Shown here: in pieces, positions 44,101 to 50,479 of the stretch
Layout of the letters: the number at the start of each line of letters is the position of its first letter
Numbering within the stretch: position 1 is the first letter of the stretch
Assembly (NCBI GenBank): GCA_028015205.1
Contig: CM051512.1
Span: forward strand, 7,252,255 to 7,316,254
Direction of reading: 5' to 3'
DNA: 64,000 nt
Source: Mytilisepta virgata
Lineage: Eukaryota > Mollusca > Bivalvia > Mytilida > Mytilidae
The notes under the pieces: generated by a model
What the model was told of the DNA's origin: nothing
The model's database searches: none
The model's input: the letters and a program-made list of their open reading frames with translations, nothing else
Made by a program: the position numbers and the translations under genes

Positions 44101-44372
44101 GAAATTCCATAACTCACTCGTACCTGAAGGAGAATCCATATTTAAACGTCACCATTTGTACAATAACCTTGTTTTATCTTAACAGTTCTGCAACAGATCA
44201 ACAACATATGTACAGCCAACCACCAGTGCGACCTGAGGTCAGCAGTGTTCAATCCCATAATCCACCACAAACAAACATCCAATCACAGCCTGTGTTACAA
44301 AACAATTATAGTGTTCAACCTGGACAGCAACAATTTTATCAACAGATGCCACAGCAACAACCATTGTTATAA
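20194..44372 (+). CDS. STAM: STAM, signal-transducing adaptor molecule (ESCRT-0)
   Basis: Sixteen exons: 20194-20236, 25273-25357, 29544-29619, 29817-29915, 30920-31005, 32018-32084, 32531-32606, 32935-33062, 34411-34496, 35117-35211, 35997-36082, 39121-39211, 41819-41873, 42392-42569, 43199-43371 and 44186-44372. All borders are GT-AG and phases fit, giving 536 aa (human STAM 540). STAM pairs with HGS/Hrs to form ESCRT-0, which captures ubiquitinated cargo on early endosomes and recruits deubiquitinases through its SH3 domain. Domain order is VHS (about 9-140), UIM (171-187), SH3 (221-275), helical core (about 305-385) and a Q/P-rich tail. The first exon encodes [14 protein letters not shown], the family start, preceded by AACA. 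Introns are full of mobile DNA: intron 1 carries a near-intact LINE, intron 2 two TIR elements, and intron 12 two tandem-repeat elements. No exon is damaged. Confidence 0.96.
20262..23680 (+). mobile_element. 5'-truncated non-LTR retrotransposon in STAM intron 1
   Basis: The reading frame is open from just after a stop at 20259-20261 to the stop at 23427-23429, about 1055 codons; the ATG-started part is 20469-23429. The left junction is roughly 20290, within 60 bp of the STAM exon 1 donor. The 3' end is marked by 3.5 copies of the octamer GACTAGTT at 23653-23680, a terminal simple repeat typical of CR1/L2-like LINEs. The orientation is the same as STAM. The N-terminal half of the endonuclease is missing, as expected for incomplete reverse transcription. 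Confidence 0.88.
20469..23429 (+). CDS. LINE ORF2: endonuclease remnant and reverse transcriptase
   Basis: 986 codons from the first ATG, without a stop. The frame extends upstream with [10 protein letters not shown] and [10 protein letters not shown] of an AP-type endonuclease, so this ATG is not the native start. The EEP end is visible as SQIDYFV and STHDPI. Reverse transcriptase blocks follow in order: [36 protein letters not shown] (catalytic D466), [18 protein letters not shown] and [11 protein letters not shown] (D566, D567). A C-terminal zinc knuckle, [19 protein letters not shown], starts at C892. There is no obvious RNase H domain. The variant VADD in place of FADD/YADD is worth noting. 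The intact frame suggests a young insertion; activity is unlikely because the endonuclease is truncated. Confidence 0.85.
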   Translation: MNASLNRQNQNIPRDREFINFLEESNLKLPSMCQENYTFFHYNNKDKSQIDYFVENSNRIEMYLTFNREPQNTSTHDPIMIKTKCDLECQHKSPMKNNQKRRINWNKIDLEQYQYKLEENMYEWIRIYSDITADNVTQALDKLINIMVDTADSLDRKPRRNRKKKRNWTPEMKRAISDAKHFYYLWKQEHGDNRNSPNYINMRACKKRLRSEQRRIQAVKRDQKYNKIMELSRNNDKQFFSLVNRQRNIVSSGTSILTVENETYNTPETITEAWADYFEKLATPNENNLFDEKFYHQVNDDIQTLTENFRTNKVAMNIVSKEELWKCVSTIKNGKAPDSSGVTIEHVKYGRDVISDILMNIVNCLFQNVIIPDICKTGNGCPIYKKGGKPQYEPGSYRRITVTSAIGKIIEKIHLNRNKDQIKKLQSGMQKGFTEGESPTVTGLIITELHSEAKETKTPIYIALTDAQKAFDVVWHAGLLREMYKTELNGDNWLLFKAWYENLKTKIKWNGLTSREFSEQQGVRQGGVWSPSAYKVFINSLLTSLEDSRIGAKIGSIYCGAPTVADDVTLIANDAHDLQTMINIQMNHANKNRYTISTQKSCVLKIKDKSEQAWTMNGEKLDMPNSATHLGIKRDTTSKNGAKDVVTDRIHTARKTVYALMGAGLHGLNGVNPVVSFQLIRCYVISRLMYGLEVINISKTDMQKLSMYYVKLLKQIQHLPERTATAAVYVLSGQIPIEAELHKRQLILLRNILDNKESIENSIAWRQLAMKDRDSSSWFIKLVNITEQYELPSPHYLIQNIPARENWKRLVNMTVNKYWTMKTIQEATERTTLKFLNYEDHEYNRIHSIWKSCGTDKYEVTRACVKSKLVCGVYLLQVDRAKFSKQPISTLCQICFKEDEDRIHFLLKCPALQDKRLKFIELLKTTLTEVLDENLIDEIMSNDYKLLQLILDSSKFHFIDKQTHYRIDILTRGMCFALHQARRTLI
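23725..24400. mobile_element. Possible TIR element in STAM intron 1
   Basis: TTTTAGCCATGTGTTTTGAC then TCGGCGGACCTACA at the left is answered by TAGCTCCGTCGAGTCAAAAG near 24340 and a second copy with TTTTAGCTATG near 24378. The interior carries a block (CTTCTGTACTTTCACCCATGA near 24162) also seen at 54840-54880. The borders are imprecise, so this is tentative. Confidence 0.45.
24401..25272. other. Remainder of STAM intron 1
   Basis: No coding signal or repeat identified; short frames only. Confidence 0.4.
25273..32084 (+). CDS. STAM: STAM exons 2-6: VHS domain
   Basis: With exon 1, these five exons encode residues 15-152. Hallmarks are [51 protein letters not shown] and [10 protein letters not shown]. 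The VHS domain is a superhelix of eight helices; in STAM it binds ubiquitin and helps membrane targeting. Intron phases are 1, 2, 0, 0, 2 and 0. Introns 3 to 5 hold no gene; intron 5 contains a weak inverted pair (TACTGTGTGTCT near 31160 and its complement near 31500). Confidence 0.93.
25749..26462. mobile_element. hAT-like non-autonomous element, STAM intron 2
   Basis: Starts CAGGGGTCGCGCTGGCACTG and ends CCCAGTGCGGTCCCTG, so the reverse complement of the right end (CAGGGACCGCACTGGG) matches the left. Inner blocks TCGCCAG/CTGGCGA also pair. CAGGG...CCCTG ends of this sort are typical of hAT transposons. The 714-bp body has no ORF. Flanking TATTT on both sides may be part of an 8-bp target duplication, but I could not fix it exactly. 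Confidence 0.65.
26822..29241. mobile_element. 2.4-kb TIR-bracketed composite element, STAM intron 2
   Basis: The left end AACAAGAGGCTCTCAAGAGC continues CTATATCACTCACCTGG. The right end CAGGTGAGCTATACAGGCTC continues TTATGAGCCTCTAGTT, its reverse complement with few changes, giving terminal inverted repeats of about 36 bp. The flanks are TA at 26820-26821 and TA at 29242-29243, a Tc1/mariner-type target duplication. Between the ends lie about a dozen degenerate copies of a 130-190-bp unit with the landmarks GAAACCACTGAGCCAATTGG, then AAACTT, CCTCTTTCAGAATTGTGTCC and AAGATGGCCGCCACAGC. There is no transposase ORF; the short frames are shadows. Confidence 0.75.
29620..32017. other. STAM introns 3-5, no additional gene
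   Basis: Between the small exons these introns contain AT-rich DNA. A weak inverted pair at 31160-31514 (TACTGTGTGTCTCACATAAG and its partner CTTATAAAAAGACACACAGTA) may be a small MITE in intron 5. Confidence 0.4.
32325..32338. repeat. G14 homopolymer run
   Basis: Fourteen guanines directly after eight or more thymines within STAM intron 6. Probably length-variable. Confidence 0.9.
32531..33062 (+). CDS. STAM: STAM exons 7-8: ubiquitin-interacting motif
   Basis: Exon 7 (32531-32606) ends in the acidic EEEDDLAK and exon 8 (32935-33062) supplies AIQLSLQES, so the intron splits the UIM just before its invariant alanine (A178) and conserved serine (S182). A serine/threonine/proline/tyrosine-rich linker to the SH3 domain follows. 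The motif binds ubiquitin on cargo. Confidence 0.93.
33240..34060. repeat. 41-bp minisatellite in two blocks, STAM intron 8
   Basis: The unit TTTAAAGTGATTACTTGAAC continues TTCAAATTGGGTGTAAGAGTC. The landmark TTTAAAG falls at 33260, 33301, 33342 and 33383, then at 33817, 33858, 33899, 33940 and 33981, always 41 bp apart. The two blocks are split by a 390-bp insertion (33420-33810) that lies within one unit. Confidence 0.93.
33420..33810. mobile_element. Insertion splitting the 41-bp array, with foldback
   Basis: Arms at about 33426-33485 and 33510-33567 pair: TCAGGTTTTCTGCAAACATA with its partner near TTTGTTTGAAGAAAACTTGA, and ACACAATGTGAAGC with GCTTCATATTGTGT. The rest contains a repeated GATATATTCGGGTCA (about 33650 and 33691) and several GACGTC sites. 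TAAG borders the insertion on both sides, possibly a target duplication. Confidence 0.6.
34070..34199. mobile_element. Short TIR MITE, STAM intron 8
   Basis: Begins TACCGTATTTTCCTGCCTAT and ends ACTTATAGTCCAGAAAATAC followed by AGTAT, whose reverse complement (ATACTGTATTTTCTGGACTA) matches the left end. An additional copy of the GACTTATAGTCC block lies just inside. About 130 bp, TA-flanked. Confidence 0.7.
34411..35211 (+). CDS. STAM: STAM exons 9-10: SH3 domain
   Basis: The exons 34411-34496 and 35117-35211 encode [19 protein letters not shown], then SDPNWWKG and GLFPANF: the aromatic ALYDF patch, RT loop, WW pair and PANF strand of a canonical SH3 domain. In STAM proteins this domain recruits USP8 and AMSH through non-canonical PxxK ligands. 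The exon junction (phase 2) sits between DD and SDPNWW. Confidence 0.94.
35568..35706. mobile_element. Foldback element, copy A (STAM intron 10)
   Basis: TACTGGAAAATCTTCAAC at the left pairs with GTTGAAGATTTCCCAGTC at the right, and GTTTTC..AATTC with AATTTTAAAAAC further in. A closely related hairpin lies at 58342-58475 in HACD intron 6. Confidence 0.65.
35997..42569 (+). CDS. STAM: STAM exons 11-14: helical core that pairs with HGS
   Basis: The exons 35997-36082, 39121-39211, 41819-41873 and 42392-42569 encode an acidic linker, then [18 protein letters not shown], the [19 protein letters not shown] segment and [18 protein letters not shown]. These are the long helices of the GAT-like core that heterodimerises with Hrs. 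They end in a Ser/Pro-rich turn. Intron 11 is 3.0 kb and intron 12 is 2.6 kb, both full of repeats. Confidence 0.9.
36233..36775. mobile_element. pogo/Tigger-like MITE, STAM intron 11
   Basis: The left end TAGTGGAACCTCTGTAAACC and the right end, as reverse complement CAGTAGAACCCCCGAAAATC, form inverted termini flanked by TA (36231-36232 and 36776-36777). CAGTAGAACCCC-type ends resemble pogo/Tigger elements. The interior repeats GGTTTTCAGAGG several times near both ends. About 540 bp, no transposase. Confidence 0.75.
36776..38570. other. STAM intron 11, unassigned part
   Basis: AT-rich, no open frame with domain features, no clear repeat. Confidence 0.4.
38671..38837. mobile_element. Long foldback element, STAM intron 11
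   Basis: AACAATTAGTTCATGACACT at the left pairs with TGTCATGAACTATTTGTT at the right. ATATGGACCGGTTGGTTGCC pairs with the complement near 38780-38800, and AAAATTATATGGACC with GGTCCGTATAATTTTT. The whole 167 bp is one hairpin. Further GGTCCATATA motifs at 38571-38622 suggest a second, decayed copy beside it. Confidence 0.85.
39222..40262. repeat. 145-bp tandem repeat, 6-7 copies, STAM intron 12
   Basis: The landmark GTCTGACACC occurs at 39484, 39626, 39772, 39919 and 40063, with a variant at 40209: spacing 142-147 bp. Units carry TTAAGTCCATTTCTCAG, AATACCTAGACC and ATTTGGTCTATAGATAGTTC. It begins 11 bp after the exon 12 donor with a small palindrome (TCTCGCCTGC and GCAGAGGCAAGA), which may be the end of the element that carries the array. 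Confidence 0.88.
40731..41560. mobile_element. Element with hairpin end and internal tandem repeats, STAM intron 12
   Basis: Starts with a palindrome ATATGACCGCAAAATTTTTG followed by CGGTCGTATA, and ends near CTGCAGTCGTATCAAG, an imperfect inverse of the start. A CGTCGTCGT run follows the left end. Inside, GGGGTTCTTTGATATG recurs at 41004, 41139, 41229, 41354 and 41486 within about 130-bp units. A head-only fragment of the same family lies at 42198-42263. I recognise it as a frequent mussel repeat, from memory. Confidence 0.75.
41975..42003. repeat. Perfect short palindrome
   Basis: GCTCACTTGACCT, three bases, then AGGTCAGGTGAGC. Resembles an isolated end of the element family at 26822-29241 (CAGGTGAGCT). 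In STAM intron 13. Confidence 0.6.
42198..42263. repeat. Head fragment of the 40731-type element
   Basis: TATACGACCGCAAATATTTG followed by TGGTTGTATCATGGTATGAG matches the first 50 bp of the element at 40731, including its GTCGTCG run. STAM intron 13. Confidence 0.6.
42811..43080 (-). mobile_element. tRNA-derived SINE (family 2), STAM intron 14
   Basis: On the minus strand it begins GGGGCCTCGGTGGCCAAGTG, a tRNA-Leu/Ser-like head with B box GAGTTCGAATCTC. A body follows with TTTTCCTACCGAAGGTCGGTG, then GGTTCTCTCCGGGTAC and TCCACC, and an (AAAC)n tail. It is a sister of 61201-61457. Confidence 0.85.
43199..44372 (+). CDS. STAM: STAM exons 15-16: Q/P-rich tail
   Basis: Exons 43199-43371 and 44186-44372 encode a low-complexity tail rich in Gln, Pro, Met, Asn and Val, ending PQQQPLL and TAA. 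Vertebrate STAMs have comparable tails. An inverted repeat (44001-44137) sits just upstream of the final acceptor. Confidence 0.9.
44001..44137. mobile_element. Inverted-repeat element just before STAM exon 16
   Basis: GGATTCTCCTTC and GAGTTATGGAATTTCTCCACC at 44001-44044 pair with GGTGGAGAAATTCCATAACTC and GAAGGAGAATCC at 44095-44137. The right arm ends about 48 bp upstream of the exon 16 start (44186). Confidence 0.8.
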
Positions 44373-47317
44373 CAAACTTGTTATATTTTTGAAATATACT
44401 TTATAAATTTTATATTATTTGCTCCACTTATGGGACACTTTTGTTAAAATTAAATGGGTGGGAATATTATTTATACCATGCTTTCTGTCTGATACATTAA
44501 GGATCTAGGATTTTAATCAGATTATTTGTTTGTGTACATATGATAGTGACCAAGGGTGAGATATTTCCTGATTAGGATGATGTTTTAAAAACGGAGGAAG
44601 AATTTAAAGGAATTTGAGGAATTTTAGTTGTGAGAGCAAAATTAAAGTTTTGAAGGTAAAAAGGATGAGTGTAACTCCTAAAACTCCTATTTGTTTAATT
44701 CATGCATATTATTTTCAGGGCTTTCCATACAATTTGAAGTAGTAGGCTGAAATCTAAAAGTAGGCGGCTGTGACATGCGGCCGGCAAAGATGGCCGCCGT
44801 GCCATACTACAAGCTTGGCACCTGAACGGCTGAGGGTCTGGGGGCCGCTTTCAATTTTTTTTTGTGCAGGATTGTGTAACCTTCAATTTTTCATTATTTT
44901 CTTTCCCTTATGCTGATAATTCATGTTTTTTTATAATAATTACAAATATTATTGTTATAAAATTTAAATTTTTAGCCTACTACTTAATTTTTTTTTTGTG
45001 ACCATCGGAACTTCTCTTTGATTATCCTTGCAAAAATACGATGCTTTCCAATTAGAGATGACGTAAATTTACACTTTTTTTTTATAAACGACCAATCAGT
45101 GACCGGAATTCACGTGAACTATATTTAGCTAAAGGTAAACACAGGTTTTACATACTTGTTTATCGCGACAATACGATTCTCGACGATTTTCTACATATTT
45201 TAAAGAGATTTTTTTTTATCAGTGAAGTAGCTGGCACTTGTATCCACCGTAAACGGCGGATTTCCACCGTCTACCGGCTACTTTGGAAAGCCCTGTATTT
45301 TAAAATTGACAAAAGTTGTTGAAGATTTTTAGTGGTGAGATTTCGTAATTTTGCCAAAAAATTTAAGCTTTTTGGGGATAAAAAGGATGTGTCTCACTCC
45401 TAAAGTGTTTGATATTACTTGTATGTATTTAATTCGTACATATATTGTTTTTAAGTTTTAACATCGGGTATCGACACTATTATGGATTTTTGCATTTTCA
45501 ATATAATAGTTCTATGATTTCTATAATGATTTTTTTCACATTTTGTAACGGAATTCCATTTTTTGTGCGTTATATTTTTCATACATAACGAAGTGACTTC
45601 TAGTACAGTATTTCCAGTTTTTTATCTGGTAGGCAAAATCATCTCCATGGTTAGTAAAAATTGAAGCTGAATTTTAAGGTTTTTGTAATTTTCAAATAAT
45701 GAAGCATTGAGAAATTGGTATTTTGCAAAATACATACATGTAATTACTTGGGTCATTTTTCACTCACGAAAACAGAGAAATATACTCTTCATTACTCAGA
45801 ACTGAAATTCTATATGACCTTATGACTCTGATACTTTAGAAATGAAAGTCAAAATTTTCCTTAATAAATTTAGTATTTATAATAAAATTGGACTCTGGAT
45901 ATCGATAAATCATCAAGACTCAAAAATAATTTGAGATATTTGGAATGAATATAGCATTAAGTGTAGTGGTAATACATGTATTTGAACCAAGAAATCACTG
46001 AATAATGACATGGATTTTGAGGTAACTTCAGGCAACTGTAGTAATTTGTGACAGAATCAATCATTCTAAGGATAGAAAGATTCTGATTTTAAGAAAAATG
46101 GAAAAGAATTTCACATGTTTTATGTCTCTTTATAAGTTTTGTTTCTAAAATGTGTGCTACTTCATCAGTAAAGTATATAGTATTTTATATAGCTATTAAG
46201 TGTGAGAGTTGAATGACGGAGGCAGTTCAAATACTGCTGTGATAAAAAAAGGAAAAAATGAATGTGGTTGTTTATGTGATAAACGACACAAACTCCTGTT
46301 TGTAATTTAGTAACACAATGGTCTAGAATAGAAGGGAGCAGCACCTACTTCTTTTTCAGTTTGTGTCTCTGCCCTTTCAGTGCTGTCTGCAGTAAGAATG
46401 ATATGTAATACAATAGAAAACACTTTAATACAAATAGACAAGACAAATTAAAGTGAAAATGCATTAAAATGTTGAAAGAAACCAGAAGAAGTATGATAGA
46501 GAATTAGCTGGTTGTATAATTGTTATTTCTAAAAGCCTGGCTCAGGCCTGAACCTTAAATTCCCCCTTATCCAAAAAAAATATATCTCTTAACTGTTAAA
46601 TACTGTCATAATGTGGATAAACATATTAACTTCTCAAGCTTCTGAACATATCTAGTTATCTCCCTTTCGTTGATTAATACAAACTCCCAGGTTTTATATT
46701 TAAATGTATTTACAATAAAGTACATTTACTAATTACTTGTTCTGTATTTTTGAATACCTCTTCATCAAAGAATGCAGAAGGTGATGCAAATTTGGAATTA
46801 GAAATATAAGCAGAAATATATATGTGACTCTTTATAAACATTGATAGGAGATGCAAATTCTGTAGTTTGCTAGAAAGGGAGATAACTTGCTAGTGTAGAG
46901 ACAATGCAACAGAAACTATTTTAAATTAGATTTGAATTATTTCCCAAAGCCAATCATGATAGTACACATTATTCATTTCATCCAACCATTAACTGAATGA
47001 AAAATATAAAAGTATGTTCACTCTTTTTAGGTGAACCATATCTTTTATAGATTGTATGATTCTTAGAAAGACCACTATTTCTGTCCAGTGCCCAAAATGT
47101 TGTGGCAGAGAAACATTTTTAATGATATAAAAGATTTGTATTTAGATTCTCATATTGTGGAATAATTCTCTATTGTTGGCAAGAGTCATCTTATGTCTTG
47201 TGTAGACGAGATATATAACATGTTATTTATTCATGTATCTTGTTATGCCTAAATAAGTGGTATGTTCTAATGTGATATGTTGTAAAATCTATTGTATTGT
47301 AAATAATCAAGAATAAA
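44373..47317 (+). other. Probable STAM 3' UTR region
   Basis: No coding signal after the STAM stop. AATAAA occurs at 46714-46719 and 47312-47317; either could end the transcript. A hAT-like element occupies 44716-45295. The true 3' end is not determined by sequence alone. Confidence 0.35.
44716..45295. mobile_element. hAT-like non-autonomous element downstream of STAM
   Basis: CAGGGCTTTCCA at the left and TGGAAAGCCCTG at the right are exact 12-bp inverted termini in the CAGGG form of hAT elements. Inside, GTAGTAGGCTG and CTACCGGCTAC echo each other. 580 bp without ORF. Flanking TATTTT on both sides is compatible with a target duplication. Confidence 0.75.
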
Positions 47318-47733
47318 TCATGACCATATATTCATTTATTGTTAATGATTTTGTTAGTCGGAGAGAATTCAAACACCCCTTTTCTAACTTGCTTGGTCAA
47401 TTTAAGACGATGTAAGGAATACTAGTTTGTTAGAGTACAGTTACAATTTCTCTGATTCAAGGAAAGTACACGGTGTGGAATTTCATCCACCTTGACCAAG
47501 ATTGATGCAGAAGGGATATGATGGATAAGGCAACAATGACATGTCAATCAATGAACGTCATCCAGTCGAAAGAACCCGAGACAAAAATTAACATTAAGAG
47601 CAAGTACAAAACACAAATATCAGACTTGATTTGGTACAGACACTGAACAGTGGTGGGGTTAAATGTGTTTTGTGGGTGCCGAATACAACATATTTGTTTA
47701 TAAAAACATACTATAAATACCAATACAGTATGA

Positions 47734-48095
47734 ACTGTCTCGGTGGTCTCGTGGTAGCGTGCTCGCCTCGAGTGGGGAAGGTCGAGAGTTCGATCCCTGG
47801 CCGGGTCAAACCAAAGACATTAGAATTGGTATTTGCTGCTGCTCCGCCAAGCACGCGGCATCTAGGAGTAAGAGCAAAGAACTACTGGTCGGTTCGGAGT
47901 CAGTATAATGTGTCCGAGTGAGGTGATATGTCTTCCTGCGGACAGTTACCTCGTGAGCTAGCACATTAAAAATCCTGCTCAGCGTGTCGGTCTAGTCAAG
48001 CAGGGATCATATTCATTATCATACATGTTCTCGTACTGATATGCACCTGGTTGCCACTGGACGTTAAACAACAATTCATTCATCCATCCATCCAT
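47734..48095 (+). mobile_element. tRNA-derived SINE (family 1), copy in duplication unit 1
   Basis: Starts ACTGTCTCGGTGGTCTCGTG with the A box GGTAGCGTGC and B box GAGTTCGATCCC. It contains the conserved CTGATATGCACCTGGTTGCC and ends in ATCC repeats. CCAATACAGTATGA at 47720-47733 is its left target-site copy. Confidence 0.9.
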
Positions 48096-48482
48096 GTAAA
48101 TGATTTTGTTAGTCCGAGAGAATTCAAACACCCCTTTTCTAACTTCCTTTGTCATTTTAAGACGATGTTAGGAATACAAATTTGTTAGAGTACAGTTACA
48201 ATTTCTCTGATTCAAGGAAATTACATGGTGTGGATTTTCATCCACCTTGACCAAGATTGATGTGGAAGGAATATAATTGATAAACATGAAAACGAATAAC
48301 TAATTAACGTCAACCAGTCGAAAGAAACCGAGACAAAAATTAACATCAAGTACAAAACACAAATATCAGACTTGACTTGGTACAGACACTGAACAGTGGT
48401 GGAGTTAAATGTGTTTTATGGATGCTGAATCCTCCAACTCATTGGTGCATAAAAACATACTATAAATACCAATAGAGTATGA

Positions 48483-48833
48483 ACTGTCTCGGTGGTCTCG
48501 TAGTAGCGTGCTCGCCTTGAGTGCGGAAGGTCGAGGGTTCGATCCCTGGCCAGGTCAAACCAAAGACATTAAAATTGGTATTTTGCTGCTTCTCCGCCAA
48601 GCACGCGGCATCTAGGATTAAGAGCAAAGGTCTACTGGTTGACTTGGAGTCAGTATAATGTGAACAAGTGGGGTGATATTTCTTCCTGCGGACAGTTACC
48701 TCGTGAGCTAGCACATTAAAAATCTGACTCAGCGTGTCAGTCTAGTACAAAGCAGGGATCCTATTCATTTTCTCGTCCTGATATGCACCTGGCTGCCACT
48801 GGAAGTTAAGCAACAATCCATCCATCCATCCAT
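48483..48833 (+). mobile_element. tRNA-derived SINE (family 1), copy in duplication unit 2
   Basis: Same structure as 47734-48095. The target-site duplication is complete here: CCAATAGAGTATGA at 48469-48482 and CCAATACAGTATGA at 48834-48847 (13 of 14 bases identical). Confidence 0.9.
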
Positions 48834-48992
48834 CCAATACAGTATGATTACCAACAAAGTTTATTTTATAACCCTACATATATTGGAAAAAAGTGCAATT
48901 AAAGATCAATTCTTTATTTTGTGTGTAGGATTTTTAGAAGAAGCTGTTAAAATACTTTCTGTACCAGTAGATCAAATGATACAGGTGCAGTT

Positions 48993-49266
48993 CATTCTGT
49001 GTTGGTATTTATAGTATGTTTTTATACACCAATAAGTTGGCACCCATAAAACCTGTTTAACCCCACTACTGTTCAGTGTCTGTACCAAGTCAAGTCTCAT
49101 ATTTGTCTTTTGTACTTGCTCTTAATGCATGCTAATTTTTGTCTCGGGTTCTTTCGACTGGATGACGTTAATTGATTGACATGTCATTGTTGCCCTTTCC
49201 TGTTATTCGTTTTGTTGTTTATCCATCATATCCATTCCGCATCAATCTTGGTCAAAGTGGATGAAA
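48993..49266. repeat. Inverted third copy of the 47344 segment, without the SINE
   Basis: The stretch from TTGGTATTTATAGTATG through CACTACTGTTCAGTGTCTGT, TTTGTCTCGGGTTCTTTCGA and CATCAATCTTGGTCAAAGTG is the reverse complement of the first part of each duplication unit. It stops at the position where the SINE begins in the other two. Confidence 0.8.
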
Positions 49267-49269
49267 ACG

Positions 49270-49985
49270 AGGTAGGCATTGTCCTTGTGTTGTCTGAGTT
49301 GTTGTATGTGCTTCATTAAAAAAACATTAGTATGGGCTGCTTTTAGTTCTTTTGATAAGTACAGGCTATATTTAATTGACGGTGTAAAAAATGTAAAGGT
49401 CTAATATCTACATCTAAAGCCAACCCCCCCTCTCCTGCCCCTTTAAATTCTATAGAGTTCATGGTTCAATTAGCTTCCACTCCTTGCCTTTGTAAAAAGA
49501 CAAAAAAGACGGATACATATTTCTTGATCAACCTTCATTTGGCACGCTAGTATCCAGAATTTTTCAAAACCAAAACAAATAATCAATATTGTTAATGATA
49601 GAATTAAACCGGGTTAAACAGGGTAGCCAAAATACAGGAAAGGGTAACTTTGCCCGAGGGGATTGAAATTAACAGAATTTCAAGATGGTAAGAACCTGGC
49701 TACCCACGGTCCTGTAAAATCAAGGTTATCTGATGTATGAAAGTCTGACATGAATAGTGGGATACTAGTACTACCATGAGTACCACACATCAAATAATTT
49801 CATCATCTTACTGAAAAATTTGATTAAAGCAAAAGGAGATGGAATAATTACTCACTGAGACTAAAAATGGCAAATTGACATAAACATTTACCAAAGACAT
49901 CTTATACATGTTATACAGTCAGTTATTTTCGATTTTCCCGTCCGAATTTCCCTTTGGTGTTTCTTGACTTTACTTAAACCATAGT
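49270..49985. other. Intergenic stretch
   Basis: No gene or repeat recognised between STAM and HACD here. Confidence 0.4.
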
Positions 49986-49987
49986 GA

Positions 49988-50106
49988 GGGCCTGAGGTGG
50001 CCATGTGGTCTATGTGTATTGTTACATTTAATGGTTGCTAGTCTGTTAGGTTGTGAGTTTAAATCCAGCTGCCCGGCTCTGATGTTAACTGACAAAGTAA
50101 TGACAG
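49988..50106 (+). mobile_element. Head of a family 2 SINE
   Basis: GGGCCTGAGGTGGCCATGTG with B-box-like GTGAGTTTAAATCC matches the start of the SINE at 61201, diverged. The body that should follow has been amplified into the array at 50107. Confidence 0.75.
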
Positions 50107-50466
50107 TTTTCCTACCGAAGTTTGGTGGTTCTCACATGGTACCTCTTTTTCCTGCCGAAGTGTGGTTGTTCTCACATGGTACCTCGTTTTCCTGCCGAAG
50201 TTTGGTTGTTCTCACCTGGTATCTCTTTTTCCTTCCGAAGTGTGGTGGTTCTCACACGGTACCTCGTTTTCCTGCTGAAGTGTGGTGGTTCTCACATGGT
50301 ACCTCGTTTTCCTACCGAGGTTTTGTTGTTCGCACATGGTATCTCGTTTTCTGGCCGATGTTTGGTTGTTCTCACATGCTACCTCGTTTTCCTACCGAAG
50401 TTTGGTGGTTCTCCCATCGTACCTCGTTTTCCTGCCCAAGTGTGGTGGTTCTCACATGGTACCTCA
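50107..50466. repeat. 40-bp minisatellite amplified from a SINE body, 9 copies
   Basis: The landmark CCTACCGAAG/CCTGCCGAAG occurs at 50111, 50151, 50191, 50231, 50271, 50311, 50351, 50391 and 50431, exactly 40 bp apart. The unit TTTTCCTGCCGAAGTTTGGT continues GGTTCTCACATGGTACCTC. It corresponds to TTTTCCTAACGAAGTTCAGT and GGTTCTCTCCGGCTTCCTC at 61338-61376 of an intact family 2 SINE. The three overlapping open frames of 84-158 codons are periodicity. Confidence 0.93.
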
Positions 50467-50479
50467 GCTTACGCCTGTT

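Larger units (their letters stand above)
47344..48838. repeat. Direct duplication of a roughly 750-bp segment containing a SINE
   Basis: Copy 1 is 47344-48095 and copy 2 is 48096-48838. Both carry, in the same order, TGATTTTGTTAGT, GAGAGAATTCAAACACCCCT, CCACCTTGACCAAGATTGAT, GACACTGAACAGTGGTGG and then the SINE. They differ at many positions, so the duplication is not recent. The junction lies in the SINE's ATCC tail. A third, inverted copy of the non-SINE part follows at 48993-49266. Confidence 0.88.

Noticed and set aside
44022..44185. Upstream extension of STAM exon 16 as an independent start
   Set aside because: The frame is open by chance; it runs through the inverted repeat, and exon 16 has a clear acceptor at 44185 in correct phase.
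47734..48833. tRNA genes suggested by good A and B boxes
   Set aside because: The heads continue into a shared 300-bp body with an ATCC tail and target duplications, and no cloverleaf closes properly; these are SINEs.
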